NCBI RefSeq assembly: GCF_000766795.1 | Contig: NZ_JPDS01000003.1 | Coordinates: 682,001 to 746,000 of the forward strand | DNA: 64,000 nucleotides | Reading direction: 5' to 3' | Source of the DNA: Polaribacter sp. Hel1_85 | GTDB lineage: Bacteria > Bacteroidota > Bacteroidia > Flavobacteriales > Flavobacteriaceae | Shown: piece by piece, positions 51,630-60,244 of the stretch | Numbering within the stretch: position 1 is the first letter of the stretch | Layout: every line of letters starts with the position of its first letter | Notes under the pieces: model-generated | The model's database searches: none | What the model was told of the DNA's origin: nothing | What the model saw: only the letters and a program-made list of their open reading frames with translations | Position numbers and translations under genes: made by a program

Positions 51630-52072
51630 TATTTAAAATTAATGGAAATAGTATGTGGCCATTATTAAAAGATGGAGATGAAATTTTAGTGTCTAATGAT
51701 TCATGTGTATTAAAAAAGGGCGATATTATTACTGTTTGTAACAGGTATGGTAGAATTCTAACACATAGAATAATTGATGAAGTTACTTTGGTTACAAAAG
51801 GAGATAATAATGTTTATCCCGAAAAAGCTCTTTTAAAAACTTCTTTTGAATTATTAGGAAAGGTAGATTATGTTATTAAAAAAGGAAGAAAAATAAATAT
51901 AAATAAATACAATACCATTTTTTTAAAATACTCATCTTTTGAGATGAAAACGTATGCTTATATAAAAAAACATATTCCTTTCAATAGCCTTATATATAGT
52001 ATAAAAAAAATAATGTATCCGATATTTATCTTTACCTTAAAAATATATTATGGAAGAGATTATCAAATTTAA
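51626..52072 (+). CDS. S24/S26-family peptidase-like protein
   Basis: 148 aa, starting at TTG 51626 and overlapping the PqqD stop. FKINGNSMWPLLKDGDEILV (Ser9 as nucleophile), KKGDIITVCNRYGRILTHRI and TKGDNNVYPE match the signal-peptidase/S24 fold (S-M-x-P, GD-I-I, H-R-I, KGD-x-N). A basic hydrophobic tail may bind membrane. It may remove a leader or signal. The Lys of the Ser-Lys dyad is not obvious, so it may use Ser-His as in archaeal-type enzymes, or be inactive. Confidence 0.7.
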   Translation: MIFKINGNSMWPLLKDGDEILVSNDSCVLKKGDIITVCNRYGRILTHRIIDEVTLVTKGDNNVYPEKALLKTSFELLGKVDYVIKKGRKININKYNTIFLKYSSFEMKTYAYIKKHIPFNSLIYSIKKIMYPIFIFTLKIYYGRDYQI

Positions 52073-53123
52073 AAAGAGTTTTTTAAAAGGTAGTTTTATT
52101 GAGTTTTTTGAAAATTTTAATACTGAAAATAAAGCAAAAAAACTTGAATTTATTATATACCTTAAAAAGATAAATTTAGACTTATTTTTTTATCAGGGTT
52201 TAAAAAAAATCAAAAAGGAAAATCATTTAGATGATGAATTACTAAATTTACTAAAACAAGAATTCCTTTTAGAAAAAGGTCGAGATGAATTTTATAAAAA
52301 TCAATTTCAAGCTATTGTAAATAAAGCTAATTTCCCAATTCTTCTTTTAAAAGGGTGGCGGTTGAGGCAAATTATTGGTTTTGATCTTTATAAAAGAAGT
52401 TGTGATATAGATATTCTTGTTAGCGAAAAAGATTTTAAAATAGCTATTTCTTTTTTAAAAAGAGATTTTAATTTTTTTAAAAAGTCAGAATATATTGCTT
52501 ATGGGCAACAATGTTTGCTTAATGAAAATAGTATGTGTATTGATTTGCATAAAAAACTGATTGCTTTTCAAACATTTGATGCATTTTTTAATTTAAGTGC
52601 TAAAGAATTATTAAAAGAATCTTATTTAGCAGAAAGAGAGCCTAATGTTAGCTATTATGTTTTCAATTTAGAAATGGAATTAATTCATCTTTGTATTCAC
52701 TTTTTACTCCATCATGAGGGTTATGGCTTCATTTTGGTTTATGAGCTTAAGTGTTTATTAAATAACCACCTTTTAAATATCAACAAAGAGAGATTTATTA
52801 GTTTAACAGAAAAACATAATTGTTTGTCTATTGTGATTTATAGTCTATTAATTGTTCAAGAATTATGTAAGTTAGACGATGCTGTTAAAAATTGGATTAT
52901 AAAATTTGTTGAAGAATTCGATTTGAACTTACATATTAGAAAATCCTTTAATAAAGAATTTAGTGAACATTCTTTTTATAAGGATAAAGGTATATCCAAT
53001 GAAATATTAGAAAAATTATTAATAAACAACTATAAAGATAAAATTTCATTTATAAAGGCAGATATCAATTTTAAAACCTACTGTTTCTTTAAATCTTTGG
53101 GCGAAACTATAAAAGTTGTATGA
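52050..53123 (+). CDS. Nucleotidyltransferase-family protein (PF14907-like)
   Basis: 357 aa. FPILLLKGWRLRQIIGFDLY then KRSCDIDILVSEKDF carries the G-x..D-x-D metal motif of the uncharacterised nucleotidyltransferase family. ENSMCIDLHKKLI and ELIHLCIHFLLHHEGYG follow. In lasso-peptide loci such enzymes sit beside HprK-like kinases and extend phosphorylation of the peptide. An equivalent tailoring role is inferred here. It overlaps the peptidase gene by 23 bases. Confidence 0.75.
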   Translation: MEEIIKFKKSFLKGSFIEFFENFNTENKAKKLEFIIYLKKINLDLFFYQGLKKIKKENHLDDELLNLLKQEFLLEKGRDEFYKNQFQAIVNKANFPILLLKGWRLRQIIGFDLYKRSCDIDILVSEKDFKIAISFLKRDFNFFKKSEYIAYGQQCLLNENSMCIDLHKKLIAFQTFDAFFNLSAKELLKESYLAEREPNVSYYVFNLEMELIHLCIHFLLHHEGYGFILVYELKCLLNNHLLNINKERFISLTEKHNCLSIVIYSLLIVQELCKLDDAVKNWIIKFVEEFDLNLHIRKSFNKEFSEHSFYKDKGISNEILEKLLINNYKDKISFIKADINFKTYCFFKSLGETIKVV

Positions 53124-54709
53124 TAAAAAAAATACTCTCACATAAGCGTTTTTTTAAATTACTGAAAGAAAGTATGAGTAGTTTTAAAAAACGAATTATT
53201 ATTTTAGTCTTTCTGATTTTGATGATAACTCTAATTAATATATATCTACCACATTTATTTGGAAGATTAACTAGTCTGTACACTAGCAATAAATTAGAAA
53301 ATACGTTGATGTTATTAATTATTTCTTTGTATGTTTTAAAACTTATTATTCAATATTTTGTTTCTTTTTACACTAATTATTTTTCTGGATCTATTTCTCT
53401 TCAATTGAAATCAACCCTAATAAAACAGTATGTTCAAGCAAATAGTATTCACACGTCATATATTAAGTCTGGAGACTTTCATCAAAGAGTATTTAATGAA
53501 ACTGGGCTGCTTCAAGGGAAGTTGATTTTTGGAACCATCCATTTTCTTAAAGACATAGTATTTTTTATTTTACTCTTAATTAATATTTTTCTAATTTCAC
53601 CATTATTATTTTTTGACCTTATATTTTTTTCCTTCCTCCTGTATTTATTTCATAATAAAATTAGTGGTAAAGTAGAACATATAAATCAAGAGAGACAAAT
53701 TGAAAATGCAGAACTCTCCAGCTTTTTTCTTGAAATATTACAAGGAAAAAACGATATAATTATATTTAACTTATTACAGAAAGTTATTAATTCAGTTCTA
53801 GATATTACACAAAAAATAAAAAAACAAATACGTTTAAGTGCAATATATCAAGGATTAGCAGATGTGTTTTTAGAAATATTGATAATTTTTTTTATTGGGT
53901 CAGTAATACTCATTTTGCTAATAAAAAGTATGGAACTCCCTACAATTATAACTACTCTTGGGTTTATTATTTTCTTATTATGGCCACTTAAAAGTATTAA
54001 TTCATACTTAATGTCTTTACACATTGTATTACCATCAATCAAGAGAATAGAACAAGTACTTGAGAAAATGGAAACAACTACATTTGGATCTAGAAAAATA
54101 ATTGAAACACCAAGAGACACATCTATTTCTATTAAAAATTTATCTTTTAGTTATGGTAATCAACTTATTTTTAACCAATCTAATTTTTATTTTCCGAAAG
54201 GAGTCTTTTTAATTTCAGGAAAAAATGGTTCAGGAAAATCCACATTAGCAAACTTAATCTCTGGTATTGTTCCTCACGATGAAGGTGAGATAATTATTGA
54301 AGTTCAAAAAAAGTCTAATGCAATAGGGTTAGTTTCTCAAACACCTTTTTTATATAATGATACTATCGCAGAAAATTTGATGATTGATGAGTTAATAACT
54401 GCTAAAGAATTAGATGAAATTGTTCAGATATATAGATTGAAAGAAATATTCAAGTTTGATTTGACAAAGAATGTTGGAGAAAATGGAAAAAATCTATCTG
54501 GAGGTGAAAAACAAATAATTAGTATCTTAAGAGGGGTTTTAAAAAACCCAAGTATTCTTATATTAGATGAGTTAACCAATAATCTCCCTATTGAAGTATA
54601 TGAAGTATTTATTAAAAAAATTGTTTCAAGCAGAAAAAATAAAATCACAATTATAATGTCTCATCACAAAATAGATCCTGTTTTTTTTGATAAAGTAATA
54701 AAAATTTAA
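53120..54709 (+). CDS. ABC exporter (fused permease-ATPase)
   Basis: 529 aa. An N-terminal six-helix membrane domain (residues about 20-300) is followed by the ATPase: ISGKNGSGKSTLANLISG (Walker A, near 365), LVSQTPFLYNDTIAENL (Q-loop), NLSGGEKQIISILRG (signature) and LILDELTNNL (Walker B). There is no C39 peptidase domain, so any leader must be cut by another enzyme, such as the S24/S26-like protein. It overlaps the nucleotidyltransferase gene by 4 bases and should export the mature peptide. Confidence 0.9.
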   Translation: MIKKILSHKRFFKLLKESMSSFKKRIIILVFLILMITLINIYLPHLFGRLTSLYTSNKLENTLMLLIISLYVLKLIIQYFVSFYTNYFSGSISLQLKSTLIKQYVQANSIHTSYIKSGDFHQRVFNETGLLQGKLIFGTIHFLKDIVFFILLLINIFLISPLLFFDLIFFSFLLYLFHNKISGKVEHINQERQIENAELSSFFLEILQGKNDIIIFNLLQKVINSVLDITQKIKKQIRLSAIYQGLADVFLEILIIFFIGSVILILLIKSMELPTIITTLGFIIFLLWPLKSINSYLMSLHIVLPSIKRIEQVLEKMETTTFGSRKIIETPRDTSISIKNLSFSYGNQLIFNQSNFYFPKGVFLISGKNGSGKSTLANLISGIVPHDEGEIIIEVQKKSNAIGLVSQTPFLYNDTIAENLMIDELITAKELDEIVQIYRLKEIFKFDLTKNVGENGKNLSGGEKQIISILRGVLKNPSILILDELTNNLPIEVYEVFIKKIVSSRKNKITIIMSHHKIDPVFFDKVIKI

Positions 54710-54715
54710 AGTCCT

Positions 54716-56092
54716 ATGAATATATTTTTTGGTAGTCTATTTACGTTAGTTATTCTATCTTTTTGTTTCCTGTTGTTGATAAAAAGTATAAGGTTAAAAA
54801 AAATCATCCCACTTGTAATCTTAATTGGGACTATTTGTTTTTATCTACTTTGTTTCTTTAATAAATTTATTTTTCACATAGCTTGGATACTTTTTCTTAT
54901 TCCACAAATTTTATTTCTACTCTATGTATTCCTCTTTATGATGATTTCTTTATTTAAAAGAAAAGTTACGTCTAACAACAATATTGAGGAAGAGAAAAAT
55001 ATTTATAAGCCTGTTTCTATTGTTGTTGCTGTTCATAATGAAGAAAACGTTGTTACTGATACAATTAATAATCTTTTAAATTTAAACTACCCTAAAGAAT
55101 ATTATGATATAACTTTTATTGATGATTTTTCTAAAGACAAAACAGTTGAAATTCTAAAAAGCTTTAATGATAAAATAAATGTTATTGATAGGTCTCTTGA
55201 TACAGATTCTAATGTTATGAGAGGAAAGCCAGCAGGAATTAATAAAAATATAGATAAGTTAAAAGGAGAACTTATCTGTGTACTTGATGCGGACTCAATT
55301 ATAGAGAAAGATTTTCTCAATAAATTAGTCCCAAAATTTGAAGATGAAAACTTAGGGATGGTACAAGCTAGAAATACTTTTTACAATAAGAACTTTAACT
55401 TTATTACACGTTTAACATCTTTGGATATTTATTCAATGCAACACACCATTTATATTCCTCTAAGTAGTTTAGGGTTTGGGATGTTTGAAGGAAGGGCTGG
55501 TATCTTTAGAAAAGAGGTTTTTAAAAAATTGAATGGTTATGATACTTCATTACCTGGAGAAGACTTTGATTTTGGTTATAGAGTAACTTTGGAGGGGTAT
55601 AATTCTTATTATGACGATTCTGTATTTTCAAAAGAACAAATAACGGAAACATTTTATGAATGGTTAAAACAAAGAAAGAGATGGTTAGGAAATCATGTAT
55701 TATCATGTTTTAAAAATTTAAAGCCACTATATGATAATAAAAACTTATCATTTTCTAAAAAAATTGCTGCTTTTTTCTTTATGATAAATTTATTATACGC
55801 TTTTACATTTAACTTTTTTGGTCCTTTAATACTTATTAGCGAATTTAAATATACATCATCATATTCTTATATTTTTATTTTATCGTTTAGTTTGACCGTT
55901 ATTTTCTTTTGTTTTTCTTATATTTTGCGAACAATGAAAATTTGGCTAATCCTGTTAATCCCAGTAATGATAATATATTATTGGATATTTACTATTATTC
56001 AAACATGGGTATTTATTAATGAAAAAGTATTAAATTATAAGCTTTCTTATAAAAAAGCATTTCATAGAAAACCTTTAACAAATGAAATATAA
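54716..56092 (+). CDS. Membrane glycosyltransferase, GT2 family
   Basis: 458 aa. Two N-terminal membrane helices precede a GT-A core: VSIVVAVHNEENVVTDTINN, VLDADSIIEKDF (DxD), LPGEDFDFGYRVT (ED) and LKQRKRWLGNH (QxxRW). Three more C-terminal helices follow. This is the layout of processive cellulose-synthase-like or glycolipid-forming GT2 enzymes. It might glycosylate the peptide or build an envelope glycan that displays it. It starts 6 bases after the exporter gene. Confidence 0.8.
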   Translation: MNIFFGSLFTLVILSFCFLLLIKSIRLKKIIPLVILIGTICFYLLCFFNKFIFHIAWILFLIPQILFLLYVFLFMMISLFKRKVTSNNNIEEEKNIYKPVSIVVAVHNEENVVTDTINNLLNLNYPKEYYDITFIDDFSKDKTVEILKSFNDKINVIDRSLDTDSNVMRGKPAGINKNIDKLKGELICVLDADSIIEKDFLNKLVPKFEDENLGMVQARNTFYNKNFNFITRLTSLDIYSMQHTIYIPLSSLGFGMFEGRAGIFRKEVFKKLNGYDTSLPGEDFDFGYRVTLEGYNSYYDDSVFSKEQITETFYEWLKQRKRWLGNHVLSCFKNLKPLYDNKNLSFSKKIAAFFFMINLLYAFTFNFFGPLILISEFKYTSSYSYIFILSFSLTVIFFCFSYILRTMKIWLILLIPVMIIYYWIFTIIQTWVFINEKVLNYKLSYKKAFHRKPLTNEI

Positions 56093-56600
56093 AATTATCC
56101 CTTTAGTAGTATTTATTAGTTCAATTAACTTGTTTTGCCAAGAGAATCAATGGAGTGTTGGTCTTGAAGGTGTATCAACAACTAAAGGGTTATTTAATTA
56201 TCCATCAGTTGGTCTTGATTTAGATAATATAAAAATTCAAGCAGGGTTTTTAATTGGAAAAGAATATATAAATAATGAGGCTGTATTAGGTGGTCAGCTA
56301 GATGTTATTTACTTCCCGAATAAAAAGAGAGATGATGCTTTCAATTTTATATTTATAGGAAATATTAACTATTTTAGAAATACAACATCGCTCAATTTTT
56401 CAGAAGTAACAACAAATTTTATACAAGGAACTTTAGGATATGGTTTTATCTACTCAATTACAAAAAAACTAAACTTTAAAAGTAATATAGGATTAGGTAT
56501 GCTTTTGGAAAAAAGAGCTTTTAACTTTGATACAAACGCCCCAGTTAATAAGCTAGGATTTTCAGGAATAATCTCAATTGGAATAGTATACAAACTATGA
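56082..56600 (+). CDS. Small outer-membrane beta-barrel protein
   Basis: 172 aa. Signal peptide MKYKIIPLVVFISSINLFCQ. The mature protein alternates polar and aromatic strands (WSVGLEGVSTTKGLFNYPSV, FLIGKEYINNEAVLGGQLDV, FIFIGNINYF, TLGYGFIYSITKKLNFKSN) and ends SIGIVYKL, typical of an eight-strand barrel. It overlaps the GT2 gene by 11 bases. It could provide an outer-membrane exit or immunity function. Confidence 0.65.
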   Translation: MKYKIIPLVVFISSINLFCQENQWSVGLEGVSTTKGLFNYPSVGLDLDNIKIQAGFLIGKEYINNEAVLGGQLDVIYFPNKKRDDAFNFIFIGNINYFRNTTSLNFSEVTTNFIQGTLGYGFIYSITKKLNFKSNIGLGMLLEKRAFNFDTNAPVNKLGFSGIISIGIVYKL

Positions 56601-57505
56601 ATAAATTAAAATATTTTTTAATATTGTTTTTACTTACTTCTTGTGAAGATTTTTCTCTTTTTCAAAGAGATCAAGAAACTATTCTATTCTCAAAGAACAT
56701 CAAATCCTCGTCTGTTTTTGATGAAAATATTCTCATTGCTACCTTCAATATGAAACTTGGATTTTGTCAAAACTGTGACCCATTTTCTGGAGAATTAGGA
56801 GGTGACCATCAGCAGTTAGATAGAGTTGTAGATATGATAAATCAAATGAGTTTAGATGTTGTTGCTTTTCAAGAAGTTGGATACGAATATGATACTTCAA
56901 TTATTGAAAACCAAATACGTTACATAGCTGAAAGAACTCAAATGAATTACACTTATGGTATGGGAAGAGCTCTTCAAGGCAGCCATTTGTTTTTAAGAGG
57001 ATTTATTGGTAATGCTATTTTATCTAAATACGAAATAACTGATATTGATAACCCAGCGATTAGGTACATTGACTATTATAATCAAAATCATTGTTTAAAG
57101 GTTAAGTTAAAACTTACAGAATCAAAAGAAATAACAATTTTAAACACACATTTTGAATCTGGAAGTACAGATGATGAAAAAAAATTACAGATTAATAGAA
57201 TAAAAGAAATTGCTCAAAATATAGATACACCAATTATTTTTACAGGAGATTTAAATATGTCTTATACCATTAATAATTATTATTTAGAAATGTTTAATTC
57301 TAGTTTTTTTAATTCTTTGGAAAAGATAAATACAAATGATCGACAAAATGTTATAAATACTGGAACTTATATTAATGGCTCTGTTTTAGATTATATTTTT
57401 TTTGATGAAAATAATTTTTCAGTTTTGTCTGGAAAATTAGCCCCACAAGAATATCGAGATATTTCTGATCATTATCCTTATATATTGACGTTAGCTATTA
57501 AGTAA
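56597..57505 (+). CDS. Endonuclease/exonuclease/phosphatase-family lipoprotein
   Basis: 302 aa. Lipobox LLTSCED. The EEP fold is complete: LIATFNMKLGF (Asn), VVAFQEVGYE (metal Glu), ILNTHFES (His), FTGDLNMSYT (Asp/Asn) and SDHYPYILTL (catalytic Asp-His). Such secreted members act on nucleic acids, sugar phosphates or phospholipids. In a locus with kinases and a nucleotidyltransferase it might remove phosphate outside the cell. It is the last gene of the operon, overlapping the barrel gene by 4 bases. Confidence 0.8.
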   Translation: MNKLKYFLILFLLTSCEDFSLFQRDQETILFSKNIKSSSVFDENILIATFNMKLGFCQNCDPFSGELGGDHQQLDRVVDMINQMSLDVVAFQEVGYEYDTSIIENQIRYIAERTQMNYTYGMGRALQGSHLFLRGFIGNAILSKYEITDIDNPAIRYIDYYNQNHCLKVKLKLTESKEITILNTHFESGSTDDEKKLQINRIKEIAQNIDTPIIFTGDLNMSYTINNYYLEMFNSSFFNSLEKINTNDRQNVINTGTYINGSVLDYIFFDENNFSVLSGKLAPQEYRDISDHYPYILTLAIK

Positions 57506-57507
57506 AA

Positions 57508-57531
57508 AAACACTCCTTAAAAGAAGTGTTT
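57508..57531 (+). terminator. Terminator of the peptide-modification operon
   Basis: AAACACT / AGTGTTT stem with a short A/T loop, 3 bases after the last stop codon. Confidence 0.65.
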
Positions 57532-57637
57532 CAGTCTTAAATTTTGAAAATTGAATAACTCTTTAGAAAAATATTTCAAATAATTTGAATGAATTTTTTT
57601 GTTGAAATTTATACTTGTTTTAAGAGCCTTATTTTAA

Positions 57638-57859
57638 TCAAATTTCATTGGCTTTTTCAAAACCAACCCATCTGTGATTTTCATCAAATCCACGTCCAGC
57701 CAATTCAAAACGAATCAGTTTCTCTAGTGGAATTTTACTATGTAAAATAAAGCCTAAAATTTCTCCATCAACAGTAGATAGCATTACGTTAATTTCTTCT
57801 AGATGAGGTAAAGGATATTTATCCATTACCTCATCTAGAAGAATATCTTTATAACTCAT
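57638..57859 (-). CDS. 73-aa paralogue of the C-terminus of the gene at 59797
   Basis: The sequence LSTVDGEILGFILHSKIPLE and GRGFDENHRWVGFEKANEI aligns with VTTMDGEILRYILENKIPLD and LRGFDKNHRWCGFDKAREI of the 146-aa protein 2 kb away. The N-terminal 70 residues of the longer protein are absent, although the frame stays open for about 17 codons upstream of the ATG. It follows the XRE gene closely, suggesting an operon. The domain is unnamed, and its GFD-NHRW-GF motif looks like a binding site. It may be a truncated duplicate. Confidence 0.5.
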   Translation of the reverse strand: MSYKDILLDEVMDKYPLPHLEEINVMLSTVDGEILGFILHSKIPLEKLIRFELAGRGFDENHRWVGFEKANEI

Positions 57860-57911
57860 CTTCTCAATATCATTACACTTTAATTCTAAGGCTAATGATA
57901 TTTTTATTTAA

Positions 57912-58142
57912 TCAATCAGTAAATTTTAAGAAAAAATATACTTCAACATCTAAACCTCTCGCTACTTTATACAATGTCTTAATAGTTGGAGATGTATGGC
58001 TTGCTTCAAGCCTTTGTATTTGTCGTTCATCAATATTAGACGCAATAGCCAAGTCTAATTGTGTCATCTTTCTTTCAATTCGTAATTCACGAATACGAAT
58101 TCCTATTTTTTTTATAAACACTTTTAATTCGGTCTCTTCCAT
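57912..58142 (-). CDS. XRE-family HTH regulator, 76 aa
   Basis: A compact Cro/C1-type repressor. IRIRELRIERKMTQLDLAIA then NIDERQIQRLEASHTSP is the helix-turn-helix, and TIKTLYKVARGLDVEVYFFL completes the fold. It starts with ATG 58142 and probably controls the divergent lipoprotein genes or its own unit, which continues into the 73-aa gene. The AT-rich 178-base divergent gap at 58143-58321 contains the perfect repeat ACGACAATATTGTCGT (58203-58218), a good operator candidate. Confidence 0.75.
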   Translation of the reverse strand: MEETELKVFIKKIGIRIRELRIERKMTQLDLAIASNIDERQIQRLEASHTSPTIKTLYKVARGLDVEVYFFLKFTD

Positions 58143-58202
58143 ACTCTTTAATAAACAATTTCAATATCAAAGAAAAATAGATGTATTTAATAAAAAACAA
58201 CA

Positions 58203-58218
58203 CGACAATATTGTCGTG
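58203..58218. promoter_or_regulatory. Palindrome in the XRE/lipoprotein divergent gap
   Basis: ACGACAATATTGTCGT, a perfect 16-bp inverted repeat between the divergent genes, extended imperfectly to CACGACAATATTGTCGTG. It is the probable binding site of the 76-aa XRE repressor. Confidence 0.6.
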
Positions 58219-58321
58219 TTTTGAAAATTAATTATATATTTGAAAATAAAATGACTCACAAATAAACTAATAACAACATTCCTTTTGAGTCAAAGGAAAA
58301 TAAAACCAAATAGTAAATATT

Positions 58322-58729
58322 ATGAAAACAAAAAATTTATTTATTTTATCGTTAGCAGTAGTACTTTTTAGTAATTGTTCAGCACGTTTAGTTGACTTTA
58401 CGGTTATAAGTTCTAAAAATCATTCCATTAAATTTAATTTAGAAGATGGAAAAGCAACCAAAGGAAAAAGTATGGGAGTTTTTGGTATTGGAACAAATAT
58501 TAAAGATGCAATGGACAAAGCTTTAGAAAATGCAGGAACTCAATATGACGTTTTGGTAAACGGTGTTGTTCGTTCTAAAAGTTATTATTTCTATGGTGGG
58601 TTTGAGGTAGAAGGAACAGCAGTAAATTCAAGGAAACTTATTGCTCAACTTGGAGCAGATGGTTATAAAAAATGGCTAACTGAACAAATCGTTTTTAATC
58701 CAAATAAAACAATATCCAAAGACAATTAA
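58322..58729 (+). CDS. Small lipoprotein
   Basis: 135 aa. Signal and lipobox KNLFILSLAVVLFSNCSARL (Cys19). The body reads FTVISSKNHSIKFNLEDGKA, SMGVFGIGTNIKDAMDKALE and YDVLVNGVVRSKSYYFYGGF. This is the look of short lipoproteins that carry a GIG..DA.D.AL helix and resemble TRL-like and curli-accessory proteins, but no firm family can be given. It lies 4 bases ahead of the next lipoprotein gene, and the two are likely co-transcribed. Confidence 0.6.
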   Translation: MKTKNLFILSLAVVLFSNCSARLVDFTVISSKNHSIKFNLEDGKATKGKSMGVFGIGTNIKDAMDKALENAGTQYDVLVNGVVRSKSYYFYGGFEVEGTAVNSRKLIAQLGADGYKKWLTEQIVFNPNKTISKDN

Positions 58730-58733
58730 AACT

Positions 58734-59738
58734 ATGAAAAAAATTAAGAATTTTTTGGTAATGACCCTCTTTTTGGGCATTACCATTTCATGTTCAACAA
58801 ATGAAGAAGGTACTCTTGATTGTTCAGGTTTTACTTTAGATGTAAAAAACTGGACAAACAACTATAATGCTTGGGCTAGCCAAGATGGGGGTGAGCAACC
58901 AATTACCTATCAATGGAGTAATGGCTCAACTGATGATACTATTGGAGGTCAAGACGGGGCATTAACCGTTGGGACTTACACCGTGAACGCAACTGACGGA
59001 CGAGGTTGTACTGTAACAGGAAGCATTACTATAGAGCATCAGCTAGGAATTATAGAAAGCGAAGTTACTTGTATTGGAAGTTATTCAGCAATAATAACTT
59101 CGGATGTAACTGAAATTGCAGGAAATGCAATTATTGAAAAAGGTGTTTGCTTTTCTACTTCATCAAACCCAACCATCAATCACACAAAAGTAATAGCAAA
59201 TAATGTTGGGTTAGATTTTAATAGCAAATTATCATCATTAGCATTAGCAACAAAGTACTATGTTAGAGGCTATGTTATTAATCAAGGAGGTATAAGTTAT
59301 TCAGAAGAAGTAAATTTCACCACCCAAAGTAGTCCGTCACCTTTTACCATTGGTCAAGAATATCAAGGAGGCATCATTGCTTATATTAATTGTGATGGTT
59401 TAAGCGGATATATTATTTATGATGATGGAGTTTTCGATACTTATTCTTGGATACGTGCAAAAGAAATTTGCGAAAACAACACGTTTAATGGATATAGCGA
59501 CTGGTATTTGCCAAACATTATACAATTACAGCAGATGTATAAAAACTTACATCAAACCAATATTTTCAAATTTGAAACTGGAGCAACGATTTATGATAAT
59601 TATTGGTCGTCTTCAGAAATTTACGACTCAAGTGCTTGTGGGGATAGAAAACCATATTATTTAGATTTTGATAATGGTAATGTGGAGAGATTAGAAGCGT
59701 GCTATCATTTAAACTTTATGCCAGTAAGGAATTTTTAA
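58734..59738 (+). CDS. Lipoprotein with SprB-like repeat and DUF1566-like domain
   Basis: 334 aa. Lipobox in VMTLFLGITISCSTN. Residues 25-100 resemble an SprB-type repeat (PITYQWSNGSTDDTIGG ... GTYTVNATDGRGCTVTGSI). Residues 105-195 are a beta domain (AIIEKGVCFSTSSNPTINHT, YVRGYVINQGGISYSEEVNF) of fibronectin-like type. Residues 205-334 contain YQGGIIAYINCDGLSGYIIY, YSDWYLPNIIQLQQMY and YWSSSEIYD, the DUF1566/Lcl pattern common in surface lipoproteins. It probably acts in adhesion or surface display. Confidence 0.75.
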   Translation: MKKIKNFLVMTLFLGITISCSTNEEGTLDCSGFTLDVKNWTNNYNAWASQDGGEQPITYQWSNGSTDDTIGGQDGALTVGTYTVNATDGRGCTVTGSITIEHQLGIIESEVTCIGSYSAIITSDVTEIAGNAIIEKGVCFSTSSNPTINHTKVIANNVGLDFNSKLSSLALATKYYVRGYVINQGGISYSEEVNFTTQSSPSPFTIGQEYQGGIIAYINCDGLSGYIIYDDGVFDTYSWIRAKEICENNTFNGYSDWYLPNIIQLQQMYKNLHQTNIFKFETGATIYDNYWSSSEIYDSSACGDRKPYYLDFDNGNVERLEACYHLNFMPVRNF

Positions 59739-59759
59739 ATTGTTAAAACTAATATAAAA

Positions 59760-59789
59760 GCCATTCATTTAATATTTTAAATGAGTGGC
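59760..59789. terminator. Bidirectional terminator
   Basis: Stem GCCATTCATTT / AAATGAGTGGC with one G-T pair, between the convergent genes ending at 59738 and 59797. Confidence 0.75.
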
Positions 59790-59796
59790 CTAATTT

Positions 59797-60237
59797 TTAA
59801 TTTTCACTAACCCAAATTTCTCTGGCCTTATCAAATCCGCACCAACGATGATTTTTGTCAAACCCTCGTAGCACAAGTTCATGGCAAATTATTCGGTCAA
59901 GTGGTATTTTGTTTTCCAATATGTATCGAAGTATTTCTCCATCCATAGTAGTAACCATTCCAATAATAGATTCCCAGTATGGAAGAGATTCTTCATCTTG
60001 TCTAATAGCATCAAGTTTTCGGTAAGAAAGTTCAGAATAGTCTTGAGGTAAAATATCAAGAAAAGAATTTTCTATATCATCAAGAGTTGCTTGTTCACAC
60101 ACCGCAAAGTTTCTTTTTGTTCCTGGTATTACTCCAAAAATAATTCCTGCTATTCGATACTTAAAGTTAAGCCACATAGCGTGGTCTATCGCTTTATCTT
60201 CCGTATCAAATACATCTAAATAATTATCATCTTTCAT
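59797..60237 (-). CDS. Hypothetical protein, 146 aa
   Basis: No family was recognised. The acidic N-terminus (DDNYLDVFDTEDKAIDHAMW) precedes WLNFKYRIAGIIFGVIPGTK, and the C-terminal 65 residues are the domain shared with the 73-aa protein at 57638 (DGEIL, IPLDR, GFDKNHRWCGF). No membrane segment is evident. It lies 7 bases after the 170-aa gene on the same strand and belongs to the accessory gene block ending in RadC. Confidence 0.55.
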   Translation of the reverse strand: MKDDNYLDVFDTEDKAIDHAMWLNFKYRIAGIIFGVIPGTKRNFAVCEQATLDDIENSFLDILPQDYSELSYRKLDAIRQDEESLPYWESIIGMVTTMDGEILRYILENKIPLDRIICHELVLRGFDKNHRWCGFDKAREIWVSEN

Positions 60238-60244
60238 AATACAA

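Noticed and set aside
49407..54709. Lasso-peptide biosynthetic locus
   Set aside because: PqqD, kinase, nucleotidyltransferase and ABC exporter fit, but no asparagine-synthetase-like cyclase or transglutaminase-like leader protease is encoded, and the core has no Asp/Glu at positions 7-9.
57895..58224. Plus-strand frame over the XRE gene
   Set aside because: The minus strand encodes a clear Cro/C1 HTH at the same place, and the plus frame has no recognisable features.
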